DNA from: CAZYBC01 sp964645645
Lineage (GTDB): Bacteria; Patescibacteriota; Microgenomatia; UBA1400; PJMF01
Length of the DNA: 64,000 nt
Assembly (NCBI GenBank): GCA_964645645.1
Contig: CAZYBC010000002.1
Coordinates: forward strand, 17,640 to 81,639
Direction of reading: 5' to 3'
Part shown: positions 32,584 to 41,896 of the stretch, one piece after another
Numbering within the stretch: the stretch's first letter is position 1
How the letters are laid out: each line of letters starts with the position of its first letter
Made by a program: the position numbers and the translations under genes
The notes under the pieces: model-generated
Seen by the model: the letters and a program-made list of their open reading frames with translations, nothing else
Told to the model about the DNA's origin: nothing
Database searches by the model: none

Positions 32584-33843
32584 TTACGGCTGTTGAAAAA
32601 ATTCTTCTGGATGTTGGGTGGGATTAAGCAAAACTTCATGATCTACGGGGACTAGGGTGATAACAAATAATTTTTTTGAATTTCTTCCTCTATCACTGCA
32701 AGTTGATATAATGACACGGCCTCCACCATATTGAGATGTAGTCGGTTCTACAGCACGGCGATAGAAAGTGTTACCTTCTCCCCTGTCTACAATTTGAGTA
32801 TGTACTACTCTAAATTGATAAACTTCACCAGTTATAGCTCTAATACTAATCATATCTCCTTCAGTAAAATCTTCTAACATAGCCCAAGCACTATCTGTCA
32901 TCCAACTAAAATCAAAACGATTATGAATGAGCATCAGATCCTCATCAGGCCAAGCTACAATATATGAATTAGGCGGATAAACACCTGCTATATCACTAGG
33001 TATATTAGCTAGTGGAGATTCAGGATGAAAAGCATTTACCACTGTACCTTTTGCAACTTCATCAATGTGATTTAAGCCAGTTTGAACATTAAGAGTTACC
33101 TCAAAGCGATTTTTTTCTTTAGATAGGTCTACGCCATTTGGGACGCCTTCAATAATTAAAGTAGCTCCAGTTTGGATAGCCTGCATCGCTCTTTCCTGGT
33201 GTTCAGTGAGGTGATAATAAGGTGAGACATATCGTTCAAAGTCAGCGTATGGGTCTGCTGATAATTCTGGGAAAGGCCCTGGAGTTCTTTCTGGCCGAGG
33301 GGTGGGTGTTGGCTCTGGGGTTGGAGAGGGTTCGGGAGTAGCTGTGGGTATAGGAGTGATAGTAGCGGTTGGCGTAGGTTCAGCGGTAAGGGTAGGTGGA
33401 AAAGTTGCCTCGGGAGTAGCCGTAGGTGTAGTGCTTGGCTCAGGGTCAGACACTGAGTTAGAGTTTTTATCCACTTTATTTTTTGGTTTAGCTGGTTCTG
33501 GCGTGGAGGTTGGTTCTGGTGTAAGCGTTGGAGTTGGTGCAATTTCTTTTTTAGCACCACCAGTATTGTCAGGTAACTTAGCTTGGCTGGCAGCTTTGGC
33601 TAAGGCCTCAAGATGAGTTTGCAAGTCAGCTGTTTCTGGAGTAGTGGCTGTGGCAAGTACCACTGGGGTTGGAGATGGAGTTTCTTGAGGAAAAAAGCGA
33701 TGAAAAATAGTATAAAGAGTAAAAACAATTGGAAGAGTTAGTCCAGCTCTTATTGCAATATCTGTCACTCTTTCTCCCACAGTAAAAAACTCTTTTTCTT
33801 TGCTTGTTGGTTTGCTGGGAGAGCGATCTTCTGAAGATGGCAT
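32584..33843 (-). CDS. Sortase with long Pro/Thr linker
   Basis: 419 aa. Short cytoplasmic N terminus, one membrane segment (about 28-50), a low-complexity Pro/Thr/Glu linker (about 55-195, runs like TPTPTPEP), then a sortase domain. This has the His region LIHNRFDF, VVNAFHPESPL and the catalytic Cys in VIISTCSDRGRNSKKLF followed by the usual Arg. It would join surface proteins to the cell envelope or to one another. No clear LPXTG-type substrate is encoded in this window. Confidence 0.8.
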   Translation of the reverse strand: MPSSEDRSPSKPTSKEKEFFTVGERVTDIAIRAGLTLPIVFTLYTIFHRFFPQETPSPTPVVLATATTPETADLQTHLEALAKAASQAKLPDNTGGAKKEIAPTPTLTPEPTSTPEPAKPKNKVDKNSNSVSDPEPSTTPTATPEATFPPTLTAEPTPTATITPIPTATPEPSPTPEPTPTPRPERTPGPFPELSADPYADFERYVSPYYHLTEHQERAMQAIQTGATLIIEGVPNGVDLSKEKNRFEVTLNVQTGLNHIDEVAKGTVVNAFHPESPLANIPSDIAGVYPPNSYIVAWPDEDLMLIHNRFDFSWMTDSAWAMLEDFTEGDMISIRAITGEVYQFRVVHTQIVDRGEGNTFYRRAVEPTTSQYGGGRVIISTCSDRGRNSKKLFVITLVPVDHEVLLNPTQHPEEFFQQP

Positions 33844-33849
33844 AGCTCT

Positions 33850-33878
33850 AGTTTAGTTTTTATTTAAGAATAGGTCAA
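33850..33878 (-). promoter_or_regulatory. Promoter of the sortase gene
   Basis: Minus strand TTGACC (33878-33873), 17-bp spacer, TAAACT (33855-33850); the ATG follows after 6 nt, so the mRNA is predicted to be leaderless. Confidence 0.65.
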
Positions 33879-34078
33879 TTGCTGGCTAAGTATTTTTTAT
33901 TTTTAAAATCAGATTTTTTATTAAACATTTAGTTCTAACACCAGTGTACTTGGCTTTTCTAAGCAATTTTATTTCAATGATCTGGATTTAAGCATAAGTA
34001 TTGCAAGCCATTTTGTTTGAATTGTGTTTGTAACACTTATGTTTAAAAATAGGCACAAAAAAAGCGCACAGATTATTT
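33879..34078. other. Gene-free AT-rich stretch
   Basis: Between the sortase promoter and the terminator of the small-peptide unit. No gene, repeat or strong promoter is seen here. Confidence 0.35.
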
Positions 34079-34112
34079 AAAAAAATTTAGGGGGGAATGG
34101 TTACCCCCCTAA
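34079..34112 (-). terminator. Strong intrinsic terminator of the 35-aa peptide unit
   Basis: Minus-strand stem TTAGGGGGG/CCCCCCTAA: plus positions 34087-34095 and 34104-34112 with an 8-nt loop, followed on the minus strand by seven T (34085-34079). Confidence 0.85.
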
Positions 34113-34125
34113 GTGCGGGGGGGGG

Positions 34126-34233
34126 CTAGTGAGATTTTCGTGCGGTCGAAAGGACTGCACTTACGATCCCACAAATTGCGAAAAATCCGAACAGTAAAAA
34201 GAATCCCTGAGATGCCAATTGCTGTTGCCACAT
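34126..34233 (-). CDS. 35-aa hydrophobic peptide with perfect Shine-Dalgarno
   Basis: ATG 34231-34233 to TAG 34126-34128. AGGAGG at 34245-34240 lies 6 nt before the start. The peptide begins MWQQQLASQG, has a membrane span (about residues 10-29) and ends ARKSH. Base use is visibly less AT-rich than in neighbouring genes. It is the only frame with good initiation in a roughly 435-nt transcript that has its own promoter and terminator. No family recognised. A type I toxin-like peptide, a small membrane regulator or a leader peptide are possible; none is proven. Confidence 0.55.
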   Translation of the reverse strand: MWQQQLASQGFFLLFGFFAICGIVSAVLSTARKSH

Positions 34234-34514
34234 TTCATACCTCCTCATAAATTTTTTACCATCTGCCTTTTTTGAAAGCAGATGGCTAAAGTAAGGGAAA
34301 TTAAACAGCCAGTTTAAAACTACTTAGTTAGAAAACTAAGAGTTTGACTGCCTAGTTTCCCCTACTTTTTATATCTGTGCGCTTAATAAGAACTTGGTAA
34401 AGACAAGTTAGCCAGTGATCGCTTTGATCAAGGGTTTATCTTTACCATGGTTCTTATAAACGCTGTTTTGTTAAAGAGCTTTATGAGAAAAATGATTAAT
34501 TTTATCTCGTACAA
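34234..34514 (-). ncRNA. Highly structured ~280-nt leader with boxA (candidate structured RNA)
   Basis: From the predicted RNA start near 34514 to the peptide ATG. In transcript order: boxA GCTCTTTAACAA (34479-34468); hairpin 1 with arms 34456-34450/34393-34387 and 34446-34439/34403-34396; hairpin 2 with outer arms 34368-34356/34300-34288 (one G-U) and inner arms 34340-34334/34329-34323; hairpin 3 with arms 34285-34278/34266-34259; then the AGGAGG. None of the conserved cores of RNase P RNA, tmRNA or SRP RNA is visible. It may be a riboregulator or part of a dual-function RNA. Confidence 0.5.
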
Positions 34515-34520
34515 CAAGCA

Positions 34521-34549
34521 ATTATAGCACTATTTAGGCATTTTTGCAA
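34521..34549 (-). promoter_or_regulatory. Strong promoter of the structured-RNA / 35-aa peptide unit
   Basis: Minus strand TTGCAA (34549-34544), 17-bp spacer ending TGC (extended -10), TATAAT (34526-34521). One of the best promoters in the window. Confidence 0.8.
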
Positions 34550-34613
34550 ATTATAGGACGTTTAAATCAGCTCTAGTTACTAAGATCATCAGAAAATGCT
34601 AAAATTAAACATT

Positions 34614-37412
34614 ATGGAAATTAATTTTTCAGCATTTTGGCGTAACATTAGTTCTCCCTTAACTTGGTTGCAGAGCAACTCTGCCAGAAGATGGGGGCGT
34701 TTAGCAAAAAAAAGAATGGCAAAACAAACTTCCAAATTAGACAAATTAATTACTAAAATTTATCCAGCCTGGAATGAACCTCAAGATAAAAAATTACGAA
34801 TGATTAAGTTACTCAGATTATTTGCTTTTGCTTGTTTAGGGGCAGTAATTTTGGGGGTGGTGGCTTTTTTTGTGATGTTTGCTTATTTTTCTAAAGATTT
34901 ACCTAAGCCAGGAGAAGTTGCTCGCCGCGAGGGTTTTAGTTCTAAAATTTATGACCGCAATGGTGAGTTGCTTTATGATTTGTTTCAAGAAGAACGGCGT
35001 AATCCGGTGACTACTGAACAGTTAGGTACAGATTTAAAAAATGCCACAGTAGCTATTGAAGATAAAGATTTTTACAAGCATGGTGGTTTTGATTTTATGA
35101 CCATTCTGCGGATTCCTTATAATATTGTTTTCCGACAAAGAATAGTTGGTGGTTCTACCATTACTCAACAGTTAGTCAAAAATGCTTTGTTGACTAATGA
35201 TCGAACTTTTGCACGTAAGTTTAAAGAATTAGTCTTAGCTATTCAGATTGAACGTAAGTATTCTAAGGACGAAATTTTGACTATGTATCTTAATGAAAAT
35301 CCTTATGGCGGTACTGCTTGGGGGGTTGGAACAGCCGCGGAAATTTATTTTAATAAATCAGTTTCAGATTTGAATTTGGTGGAGTCAGCCTTTTTGGCTG
35401 GTTTACCTCAACGTCCTACGGCTTATTCTCCATATAGCGGCAAAACAGATGAAACTGGTCAGCCACTTTGGAAATTGAGAACAACTGGAGTTTTACATAG
35501 TATGTTAGAGCAAGGTTATATTACTAGTTTGCAACAAGAACAGGCTTTAGCAGATTTAGAAAATTTAACTTTTGAAAAAAAAGCCTTTGAAATTAAAGCG
35601 CCTCATTTTGTTTTTTATGTACGAGATCAGTTAGAAGAAATGTTTGGTGAAGAAACAGTTAACAAAGGTGGGTTAAAAGTTACTACAACTTTAGATTTGC
35701 CTCTTCATAATGAAGCCCAGCAAATTGTGGCTGATGAGTTGAAAAAGTTAGAAGAGAGTAAATATGATTATCACATTACTAATGGGGCGGCGATGGTATT
35801 AAATCCTAAAACTGGTGAAATTTTATCGATGGTTGGTAGCCGCGATTATTTTGATACTGAACATGGCGGTGGGCAGTTTAATGTGGCAGTTGATGGTTTA
35901 CGTCAGCCTGGGTCTTCGATCAAACCGATTACTTATTTGGCGATGTTTCAGCATGGTTATACTCCAGCAACTATTTTAGTGGATGCTAAAACTAATTTTG
36001 TGCCTAACTCCTTAATTAAGGCTTATGAACCACTTAACTATGATGGTAAGTATCGAGGTCCAGTTTCTTTACGTCAGTCTTTAGGTAACTCTCTTAACGT
36101 GCCAGCGGTAAAATCTCTGGCTATTGTGGGGGTGGATTACTTTTTGGACTTAGCTTATAAAATGGGGATTCGGACTCTTGAACCAAGCCCAGAAAACAAA
36201 CAACGTTTTGGCTATGCAGTTACCCTTGGTGGTGCTGAAGTTTACATGATTGATTTAGTTTCTGCTTATAGCGCTTTTGCTAATGGAGGGATGAAAACTG
36301 AGCCAGTGGCGATTCTTAAAGTAGAAGATGGTGCTGGTAATTTATTGTATGAATATCAACCTTTAGAAGGTCAACGCGTGATTAGCCAAGAAGAAGCTTT
36401 TTTGATTAATCATGTGCTCTCTGATAACAGTGCTCGTAGTGCAGCGTTTGGGGCTAATTCTTTGTTAAATACTGGCAAAGCAATTGCCGTTAAAACTGGA
36501 ACCACTAACGATATGCGTGACAACTGGACAATTGGTTGGAGTCAAGATGTGATTGTCGTTACTTGGGTGGGTAACAATGATAATAGTGCAATGAATCGAG
36601 TTGCCTCTGGTACCACTGGTGCTTCTCCAATTTGGCGAAAAATTATCAATGCGGCTTTGGCTAAAGGCTATCAAGCACCAGATTGGGTGATTCCGTCTGG
36701 CATTGAGGAAGTGGAAGTTGACAGTTTATCTGGTTATCCTAAGCATGATGATTTTCCTACTAAAAAGGAATATGTCATTCGTGGCACGCTTCCCCCTTCC
36801 CCAGATCCAATTCACCAAAAAGTTAAACTTTGCCGAGGAGAAAATAAATTAGCTAATGAAGCTAGAATTTCAGCTGGTGATTTTGACGAACGAGAATTTA
36901 TTTTCTTGCAAGAAGTTGATCCAATTAGTGAAGATGGTATTAATCGTTGGCAGAATGGCATTCAAGCTTGGATTGATGGTCAAGATGATAGCCGTTATAA
37001 AGTGCCTACTGAATATTGTGGCAACGAAGATGACGTGTCTGTGCGTTTAATTCGTCCAGAAAATGAAAAATCATATAGTGAAGAAGATCTTGAAGTAGAA
37101 ATACAAGCTGGTAGTGGCGTAGGCATTGCTAAAATTGAAATTTGGGTAGATGGCTCTTTGCGCGAATCAATTGATAGTAGTTCATATAAAGGTAAGATTC
37201 ATTTTGGCGGTGGTCAGCATGAAATTTACGCTAGAGCTAAATCTAGAGCTGATAAATGGGCTGAAACTAGTAAGGTCAAGATTGGGACAGGTGGACAGGA
37301 TTGGAAGGCTCCAGAGCCCACTCCTACTCCAGCTCCAACTGCTGTACCAACAACTATTCCAACTCCCACTCCCACTTCTACTTCTCAAGCAGAAGCTAAA
37401 AGTAAAGAGTAG
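34614..37412 (+). CDS. Bifunctional penicillin-binding protein 1A
   Basis: 932 aa from ATG 34614; an in-frame ATG at 34596 overlaps an extended -10 (TGCTAAAAT, 34597-34605), so the later start is preferred. A long basic cytoplasmic N terminus, membrane span (about 66-92), GT51 glycosyltransferase (AIEDKDFYKHGG; GGSTITQQLVKN) and transpeptidase with SSIK (about 433-436), SLN and KTGT (about 626) follow. An Ig-like domain (IRPENEKSYSEEDLEVEI) and a Pro/Thr tail end it. It polymerises and cross-links peptidoglycan. Confidence 0.95.
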   Translation: MEINFSAFWRNISSPLTWLQSNSARRWGRLAKKRMAKQTSKLDKLITKIYPAWNEPQDKKLRMIKLLRLFAFACLGAVILGVVAFFVMFAYFSKDLPKPGEVARREGFSSKIYDRNGELLYDLFQEERRNPVTTEQLGTDLKNATVAIEDKDFYKHGGFDFMTILRIPYNIVFRQRIVGGSTITQQLVKNALLTNDRTFARKFKELVLAIQIERKYSKDEILTMYLNENPYGGTAWGVGTAAEIYFNKSVSDLNLVESAFLAGLPQRPTAYSPYSGKTDETGQPLWKLRTTGVLHSMLEQGYITSLQQEQALADLENLTFEKKAFEIKAPHFVFYVRDQLEEMFGEETVNKGGLKVTTTLDLPLHNEAQQIVADELKKLEESKYDYHITNGAAMVLNPKTGEILSMVGSRDYFDTEHGGGQFNVAVDGLRQPGSSIKPITYLAMFQHGYTPATILVDAKTNFVPNSLIKAYEPLNYDGKYRGPVSLRQSLGNSLNVPAVKSLAIVGVDYFLDLAYKMGIRTLEPSPENKQRFGYAVTLGGAEVYMIDLVSAYSAFANGGMKTEPVAILKVEDGAGNLLYEYQPLEGQRVISQEEAFLINHVLSDNSARSAAFGANSLLNTGKAIAVKTGTTNDMRDNWTIGWSQDVIVVTWVGNNDNSAMNRVASGTTGASPIWRKIINAALAKGYQAPDWVIPSGIEEVEVDSLSGYPKHDDFPTKKEYVIRGTLPPSPDPIHQKVKLCRGENKLANEARISAGDFDEREFIFLQEVDPISEDGINRWQNGIQAWIDGQDDSRYKVPTEYCGNEDDVSVRLIRPENEKSYSEEDLEVEIQAGSGVGIAKIEIWVDGSLRESIDSSSYKGKIHFGGGQHEIYARAKSRADKWAETSKVKIGTGGQDWKAPEPTPTPAPTAVPTTIPTPTPTSTSQAEAKSKE

Positions 37413-37413
37413 T

Positions 37414-38685
37414 TTAGAATAAATTGAGACTTAGAACGGCTAGAAGTAGACCAACTTGATTAGTAAGCAAGTAGTGATCCAATAGAATTAGTGGCAAAAA
37501 AATTAGACTAATTTTAATTAGTTTTTTATGGTTTAAATTTCTAGGTCTGTTAAGTTTAAATAAAGCGCTTAACAGAGAGAGGCCGAGCAAACCATTTTCC
37601 GCTAAAACTAATAAAGGTAAGTGATGAACTGGTTGAACAAAGGTGTCTAATAGATGGCCTTGAGTGTAGTTATTAAGATTAGCTGTAAAATTATTTAAAC
37701 CCACTCCTAAAAAAGGATGATATTTAAACATGGCCCACGCGGCTTTTTGGAGGGCTGCTCGTCTAGTTAAAGATAGTTCTTGGGAATTAATAACAGCTAA
37801 TTGATTAATACTCAAAGTTGCTAAAAGTGTGGCTGAAATAATACTTAACCATAATAATTTTTGTCGTTTAAGATTTTTTAACCACAAGAATTTATTTTTG
37901 GTAATAATGATTAGTAAACCCATGAGCAACAATAAGCCAGCTGACCAAGATTGAGTTAGATAAATGATTAAGCCAGTTAAACTTAATAAAATTGATTTTA
38001 GCCAAAGCTGGTTTTTGTATAAGTGTAGATAAATCAAAGTATAAATCACTATTACTCCAGCTAAAATATTAGGGTGAGCGGTGGTGGCATAAGGCAAAAT
38101 TTTTTCACTGCCGGCAAAATTGGCTTTGGCAATACCATAGAAATTATTCAGTTGAGTTTCACCTAAAAAGCAGAAGCCATATAAAGGTTTTTGATTAAGA
38201 AATTGATAAAGAGCTAAACTACTTTGAAAGAAAATTGTGGCTAAGAAACTTTGTTTAATTAATTTATTTTTAAATAAAATTAAGTTTTGTTTTAGAAAAT
38301 TAAACAGCCAGCACATTTCCCCTAATTTAACTAAATAGTAAACCGCTGCTAAAGGTTTGTGAGTTAAAATTTGGCGGATGAAAAAAATAGTTATTAAGCC
38401 TAGATTGAGCAAATTTTTTTTTGACCAAAATAGCTTTTTTTTATTTTTAACAAAATTGAATAATTGGGTGCTTAATAAAAGTAAAATGAGAATATCACTG
38501 AGATAAAATTTTACTAATAAATAATCAATTTGTAGACCATTTACGTAACTGCTATTTTCAAAAAATTTAATAAATAGATTAGTGGGTAGGAAAAAAACTA
38601 ATAAAGCGAGTAAAAAAGTTTTAAGTTGAGGAAGGCGACGGTTTATTCTGCTATAAATTTGATCAAACCATCGCCTCTGCCTCAT
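37414..38685 (-). CDS. O-antigen ligase-like polytopic membrane protein
   Basis: 423 aa with about ten membrane segments. The Wzy_C region FKYHPFLGVGLNNFTANL followed by VHHLPLLVLAENGLLGL is the pattern of O-antigen ligases/polymerases, which use undecaprenyl-linked glycans. In a CPR cell without a classical outer membrane it more probably attaches or polymerises a surface glycan. It converges with the PBP gene 1 bp away and starts 6 bp after pheT. Confidence 0.8.
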   Translation of the reverse strand: MRQRRWFDQIYSRINRRLPQLKTFLLALLVFFLPTNLFIKFFENSSYVNGLQIDYLLVKFYLSDILILLLLSTQLFNFVKNKKKLFWSKKNLLNLGLITIFFIRQILTHKPLAAVYYLVKLGEMCWLFNFLKQNLILFKNKLIKQSFLATIFFQSSLALYQFLNQKPLYGFCFLGETQLNNFYGIAKANFAGSEKILPYATTAHPNILAGVIVIYTLIYLHLYKNQLWLKSILLSLTGLIIYLTQSWSAGLLLLMGLLIIITKNKFLWLKNLKRQKLLWLSIISATLLATLSINQLAVINSQELSLTRRAALQKAAWAMFKYHPFLGVGLNNFTANLNNYTQGHLLDTFVQPVHHLPLLVLAENGLLGLSLLSALFKLNRPRNLNHKKLIKISLIFLPLILLDHYLLTNQVGLLLAVLSLNLF

Positions 38686-38691
38686 AAAATT

Positions 38692-40695
38692 TTAATTTAA
38701 TTGACCAATTAAGTGGCCAGAATAATTTGCTTCTACTAATTTTACTATCTTTTTTCGTAGCGGTTCAATCTGTTCTTTACTCAAATTTTGACTTGGATTG
38801 TGGTAGGTAAAACTGAGAGTGTAGCGGTTTTGATAAGTATCTTTAAGACTAATTTCTGTAATTAGTTGGTCACTGTGTTTCAATTCTTGAATCATTTTAC
38901 CCAAGGTAGTTTCCCCGCTTAGTTCAAAAGTCATATCTTCATTAATCATGCTAGTTTTGGCTAAAGGTTGATAAGTAGGATGATTTTTGGCTAATTGGAC
39001 TAAAACTGGCCAATTTAATTGAATAGCAGTAATCTTTTTATCAACTAAGTAAGTGATTTCACCTAGAAGCAATTTTTTATCTTGACCGTGCCAAGAAATT
39101 TTAGCTTGTAAATCTTGTTGCTTATAGTCAATTTTAGCTGGGTCTAAAAATAAGGTTGCAAATAAAACCTCTAAATAACCCTTCACTTCTCGATAAGGTT
39201 TTTTGCTAGCTAAAGCTAAAACTAAATCTTCAGTTGGTAAATCATTTTGTTTAGGTAAGTAAATATTCGCTAACTCAAAAACACTGAGTGTTTCTTCTAA
39301 AGGATTAGCTTCTAAGGCTTCAACTAAAGAAGGAATTAAACTCTGGCGCAGATAAACGCGATCTTCAGTGAGAGGATTTTGTAATTTAAGATGTTGAGCC
39401 ACTGCTTTTCCACTTTGTTCAGCTAAAGCTTCACTGACCATTGAATAGGTATAAACCTCTTGCCAACCTAAGTCTGCTAATAAATGCTTAATCTTTTCTT
39501 CTAAATGAAAATTGGTATCAGTGGGTTTGTTTAAAGGGATGCGGGTGGGCATGACCACGCTAGGTAAATTATGGTAGCCATAAATTCTGGCAATTTCTTC
39601 AATTAGATCCACTGGGATGTTTAAATCTGGTCTAAAACTAGGATTGCTTACTTTAAGTTGATAACTGGTTTTATCTTCTTTATCAATTTCAACCTGACAA
39701 CCTAAGTCAGTAAGAATTTTACTCACTTTATTGACTGGAAGTTGCAGACCGAGATATTCTTCTACTTTTTGGCTAGTTAAAGTAATTTTTTTGCTGGCTC
39801 TAGGTTGACTGAAATCATCATAAAGTGGGCTAGCGATTTGAGCGTTAGTTAATTCTTGATAAAGTTGAATAGCTTTTTTGATGGTTGGCTCTGCCAAGTG
39901 AGGATCAACGTGTTTTTCACTTAATTGGGCGGCTACCGTGCGGATAGCATGGCCCATAGAAGCCTGGCGAACTTTTTTGGCGGGCAGATTTTCCATCCAT
40001 AATAAAATATTTTTGGTATTTTTATCAACGCTAGTGTTGGCCGTGCCCTTAATGGCTGGTAAATCAATAATTTCCCCTTTAGCATTCACAAAAACAATTT
40101 CCCCGCCGAGAGTTTTGTATTCTTCCCCATCCAAAGTAACCATTTTTAAGCCAGGTTTAGCCTCGGTGACGATGATTTCTCCGCCGGTAGCCATGAGTTT
40201 GTCATAATCAAAGGCATGACAAGGATGACCGAGGTCATGAGTAATATAGTTGGTAATATCAATGACACTTTCGTGAATATTAATTTCTACTTGAGTTAAC
40301 CTTTTCGCCATCCAGGCTGGGGTGGCACTACGATTGACGTCACGCAAAATAAGACCAATTTTGCGATAGCAGAGATGATCTGGATCACTAACTTTAGGGA
40401 AAGGTAAAGTTTGAGTTTTGTTAGGTTTAGCTAACTCTGGCAATTTTAAAGGCTTGAGGCTGGCTTTAATGCCAAATTGATTAAGAATCACCGCGGCTTC
40501 GCGGGCGATACCACGCACGCTCATGCTATCCACACGGTTGGTGGTAACTTCAATGTCATAAACTTGCTCACCTTCGCGATCGTAAATACGCTCTACAGAA
40601 GGTCCGCATAAAGATAAATATTTTTGAATTTCTTTGGGTGTGGCTTGAGTATCAAGGTGATCTAAAAGCCATTGGTGTGGGATAAGGATGTTCAT
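38692..40695 (-). CDS. pheT: Phenylalanyl-tRNA synthetase beta chain, short form
   Basis: 667 aa, about 100-130 shorter than typical bacterial PheT. The B1 core runs straight from CGPSVERIYDREGE to VYDIEVTTNRVDSMSVRGIA, so the EMAP/OB tRNA-binding B2 domain is missing. B3/B4 editing, B5 and the catalytic-like B6/B7 parts follow, and the C terminus is the ferredoxin-fold anticodon-binding domain (FTYHNPSQNLSKEQIEPL). It follows pheS with 26 bp between. Such short forms are known in reduced genomes. Confidence 0.95.
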   Translation of the reverse strand: MNILIPHQWLLDHLDTQATPKEIQKYLSLCGPSVERIYDREGEQVYDIEVTTNRVDSMSVRGIAREAAVILNQFGIKASLKPLKLPELAKPNKTQTLPFPKVSDPDHLCYRKIGLILRDVNRSATPAWMAKRLTQVEINIHESVIDITNYITHDLGHPCHAFDYDKLMATGGEIIVTEAKPGLKMVTLDGEEYKTLGGEIVFVNAKGEIIDLPAIKGTANTSVDKNTKNILLWMENLPAKKVRQASMGHAIRTVAAQLSEKHVDPHLAEPTIKKAIQLYQELTNAQIASPLYDDFSQPRASKKITLTSQKVEEYLGLQLPVNKVSKILTDLGCQVEIDKEDKTSYQLKVSNPSFRPDLNIPVDLIEEIARIYGYHNLPSVVMPTRIPLNKPTDTNFHLEEKIKHLLADLGWQEVYTYSMVSEALAEQSGKAVAQHLKLQNPLTEDRVYLRQSLIPSLVEALEANPLEETLSVFELANIYLPKQNDLPTEDLVLALASKKPYREVKGYLEVLFATLFLDPAKIDYKQQDLQAKISWHGQDKKLLLGEITYLVDKKITAIQLNWPVLVQLAKNHPTYQPLAKTSMINEDMTFELSGETTLGKMIQELKHSDQLITEISLKDTYQNRYTLSFTYHNPSQNLSKEQIEPLRKKIVKLVEANYSGHLIGQLN

Positions 40696-40721
40696 AAGGG
40701 TTTATTTCTACTTTTTCATTT

Positions 40722-41834
40722 TTAAAATTGTTTCAAAAATCTCATATCAGCGCTATAAAGTAAGCGGATATCATCAATATTAAGGCCTTCTTTAAGGGTG
40801 TAAGTGCGCTCTACTCCCCAACCAAAAGCAAAACCGGTATATTTTTCTGGATCAATGCCACCAGCTTTAAGGACATTAGGATGAACCATCCCTGCCCCAC
40901 CAACTTCGTGCCAACCAGATTTGCAGAATTTACATTTTTGCTTGTTACCAGCTTCGTCAGTAATTTCGCCAGTGCCATGACAAATATGACAGCTAAAATC
41001 TACTTCAAAACTTGGCTCGGTGAAGCGAAAGTGAAAGGGTCGGATCCGGCTTTTGGTGCCGGGGCCGTAAAATTGTTCGGCAAAATAATCTAAAGTGCCC
41101 TTGAGGTGTTGAATATTAATGCCTTTATCTACCACTAGACCTTCAAACTGGTGAAACATCTGGGTATGAGTAGCATCTTGTTGACGACGATAACAACGGG
41201 CAATATTAATCATTCTGATTGGGGGTTCACCTAAACGCTCCATCTCGCGCACTTGGCCGTTGGAAGTGTGAGGCGTTAAAACAATTTTTCCGCCCACCAA
41301 ACTGGGATGTCTCTTGCGAGGCTGAGTAGCATCATAAGCCACGTCTTTGGTAGTGTCTGGCAAGTCTACAAAGAAAGTTTCCCATTCATCTCTAGCGGGA
41401 TGATCTGGGGGCATGTTTAAAGATTCAAACGCATACCAATCCCAATCAGTTTCACGATAACGGACTCTGGTAAAACCAATTTGCTCAAAGATTCTGGTGA
41501 TTTCTTCCATGGCTTGAGAAATGGGATGAAGATGCCCAAGCTGAGGTTTTTGACCAGGAATAGATAAATCTAAGTAAGTTTGAGCACTGGATTTTTGATT
41601 TTGGCGTCCTTGCAACTGAGTTTCTAGCTGATTTTTTAAGTCATTTAAAATTAAGCCGGCTTCTTTTTTATGTTCAGCGGGAATTTTAGCCATCTCTTTG
41701 GCTAATTGATTGTATAAACCTTTTTTGCCTAAATATTTGGTTTGTAGAGTTTGAAAATTAGCTGTTTCTTGTTGAAACTGGCTGAGTAGTTGTTGAGTTT
41801 GTTGTTGAAGGTTTGCAAGTGGTGCTGAAGTCAT
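40722..41834 (-). CDS. pheS: Phenylalanyl-tRNA synthetase alpha chain
   Basis: 370 aa class II synthetase. N-terminal coiled coil, then HPISQAMEEITRIFEQIGF, motif 2 region MFHQFEGLVVDKG and motif 3 GFAFGWGVERTYTL. Two CxxC pairs (CHIC and CKFC) form the zinc-like insertion seen in many PheS proteins before the GAGMVHPNVLKAGG segment. It forms an alpha2-beta2 enzyme with PheT encoded just downstream. Confidence 0.96.
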   Translation of the reverse strand: MTSAPLANLQQQTQQLLSQFQQETANFQTLQTKYLGKKGLYNQLAKEMAKIPAEHKKEAGLILNDLKNQLETQLQGRQNQKSSAQTYLDLSIPGQKPQLGHLHPISQAMEEITRIFEQIGFTRVRYRETDWDWYAFESLNMPPDHPARDEWETFFVDLPDTTKDVAYDATQPRKRHPSLVGGKIVLTPHTSNGQVREMERLGEPPIRMINIARCYRRQQDATHTQMFHQFEGLVVDKGINIQHLKGTLDYFAEQFYGPGTKSRIRPFHFRFTEPSFEVDFSCHICHGTGEITDEAGNKQKCKFCKSGWHEVGGAGMVHPNVLKAGGIDPEKYTGFAFGWGVERTYTLKEGLNIDDIRLLYSADMRFLKQF

Positions 41835-41896
41835 AATTGCTTTCTATTGTATTACAAATTTGTCTTTTTTTTTGCCATTATTCCACACAAAATACT

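Noticed and set aside
33290..33620. Repetitive GGTGTTGG/GGAGTAGC-like DNA that could pass for a short tandem-repeat array or a Gly/Val-rich plus-strand gene
   Set aside because: It is the Pro/Thr linker of the sortase read on the other strand; codon-level repeats explain it. No CRISPR-like spacing.
34078..34514. Structured transcript as tmRNA, RNase P RNA, SRP RNA or 6S RNA
   Set aside because: No tRNA-like ends, no RNase P core (GAGGAAAGTC), no SRP tip pattern and no single long 6S-type rod with a central bubble; only hand inspection was possible.
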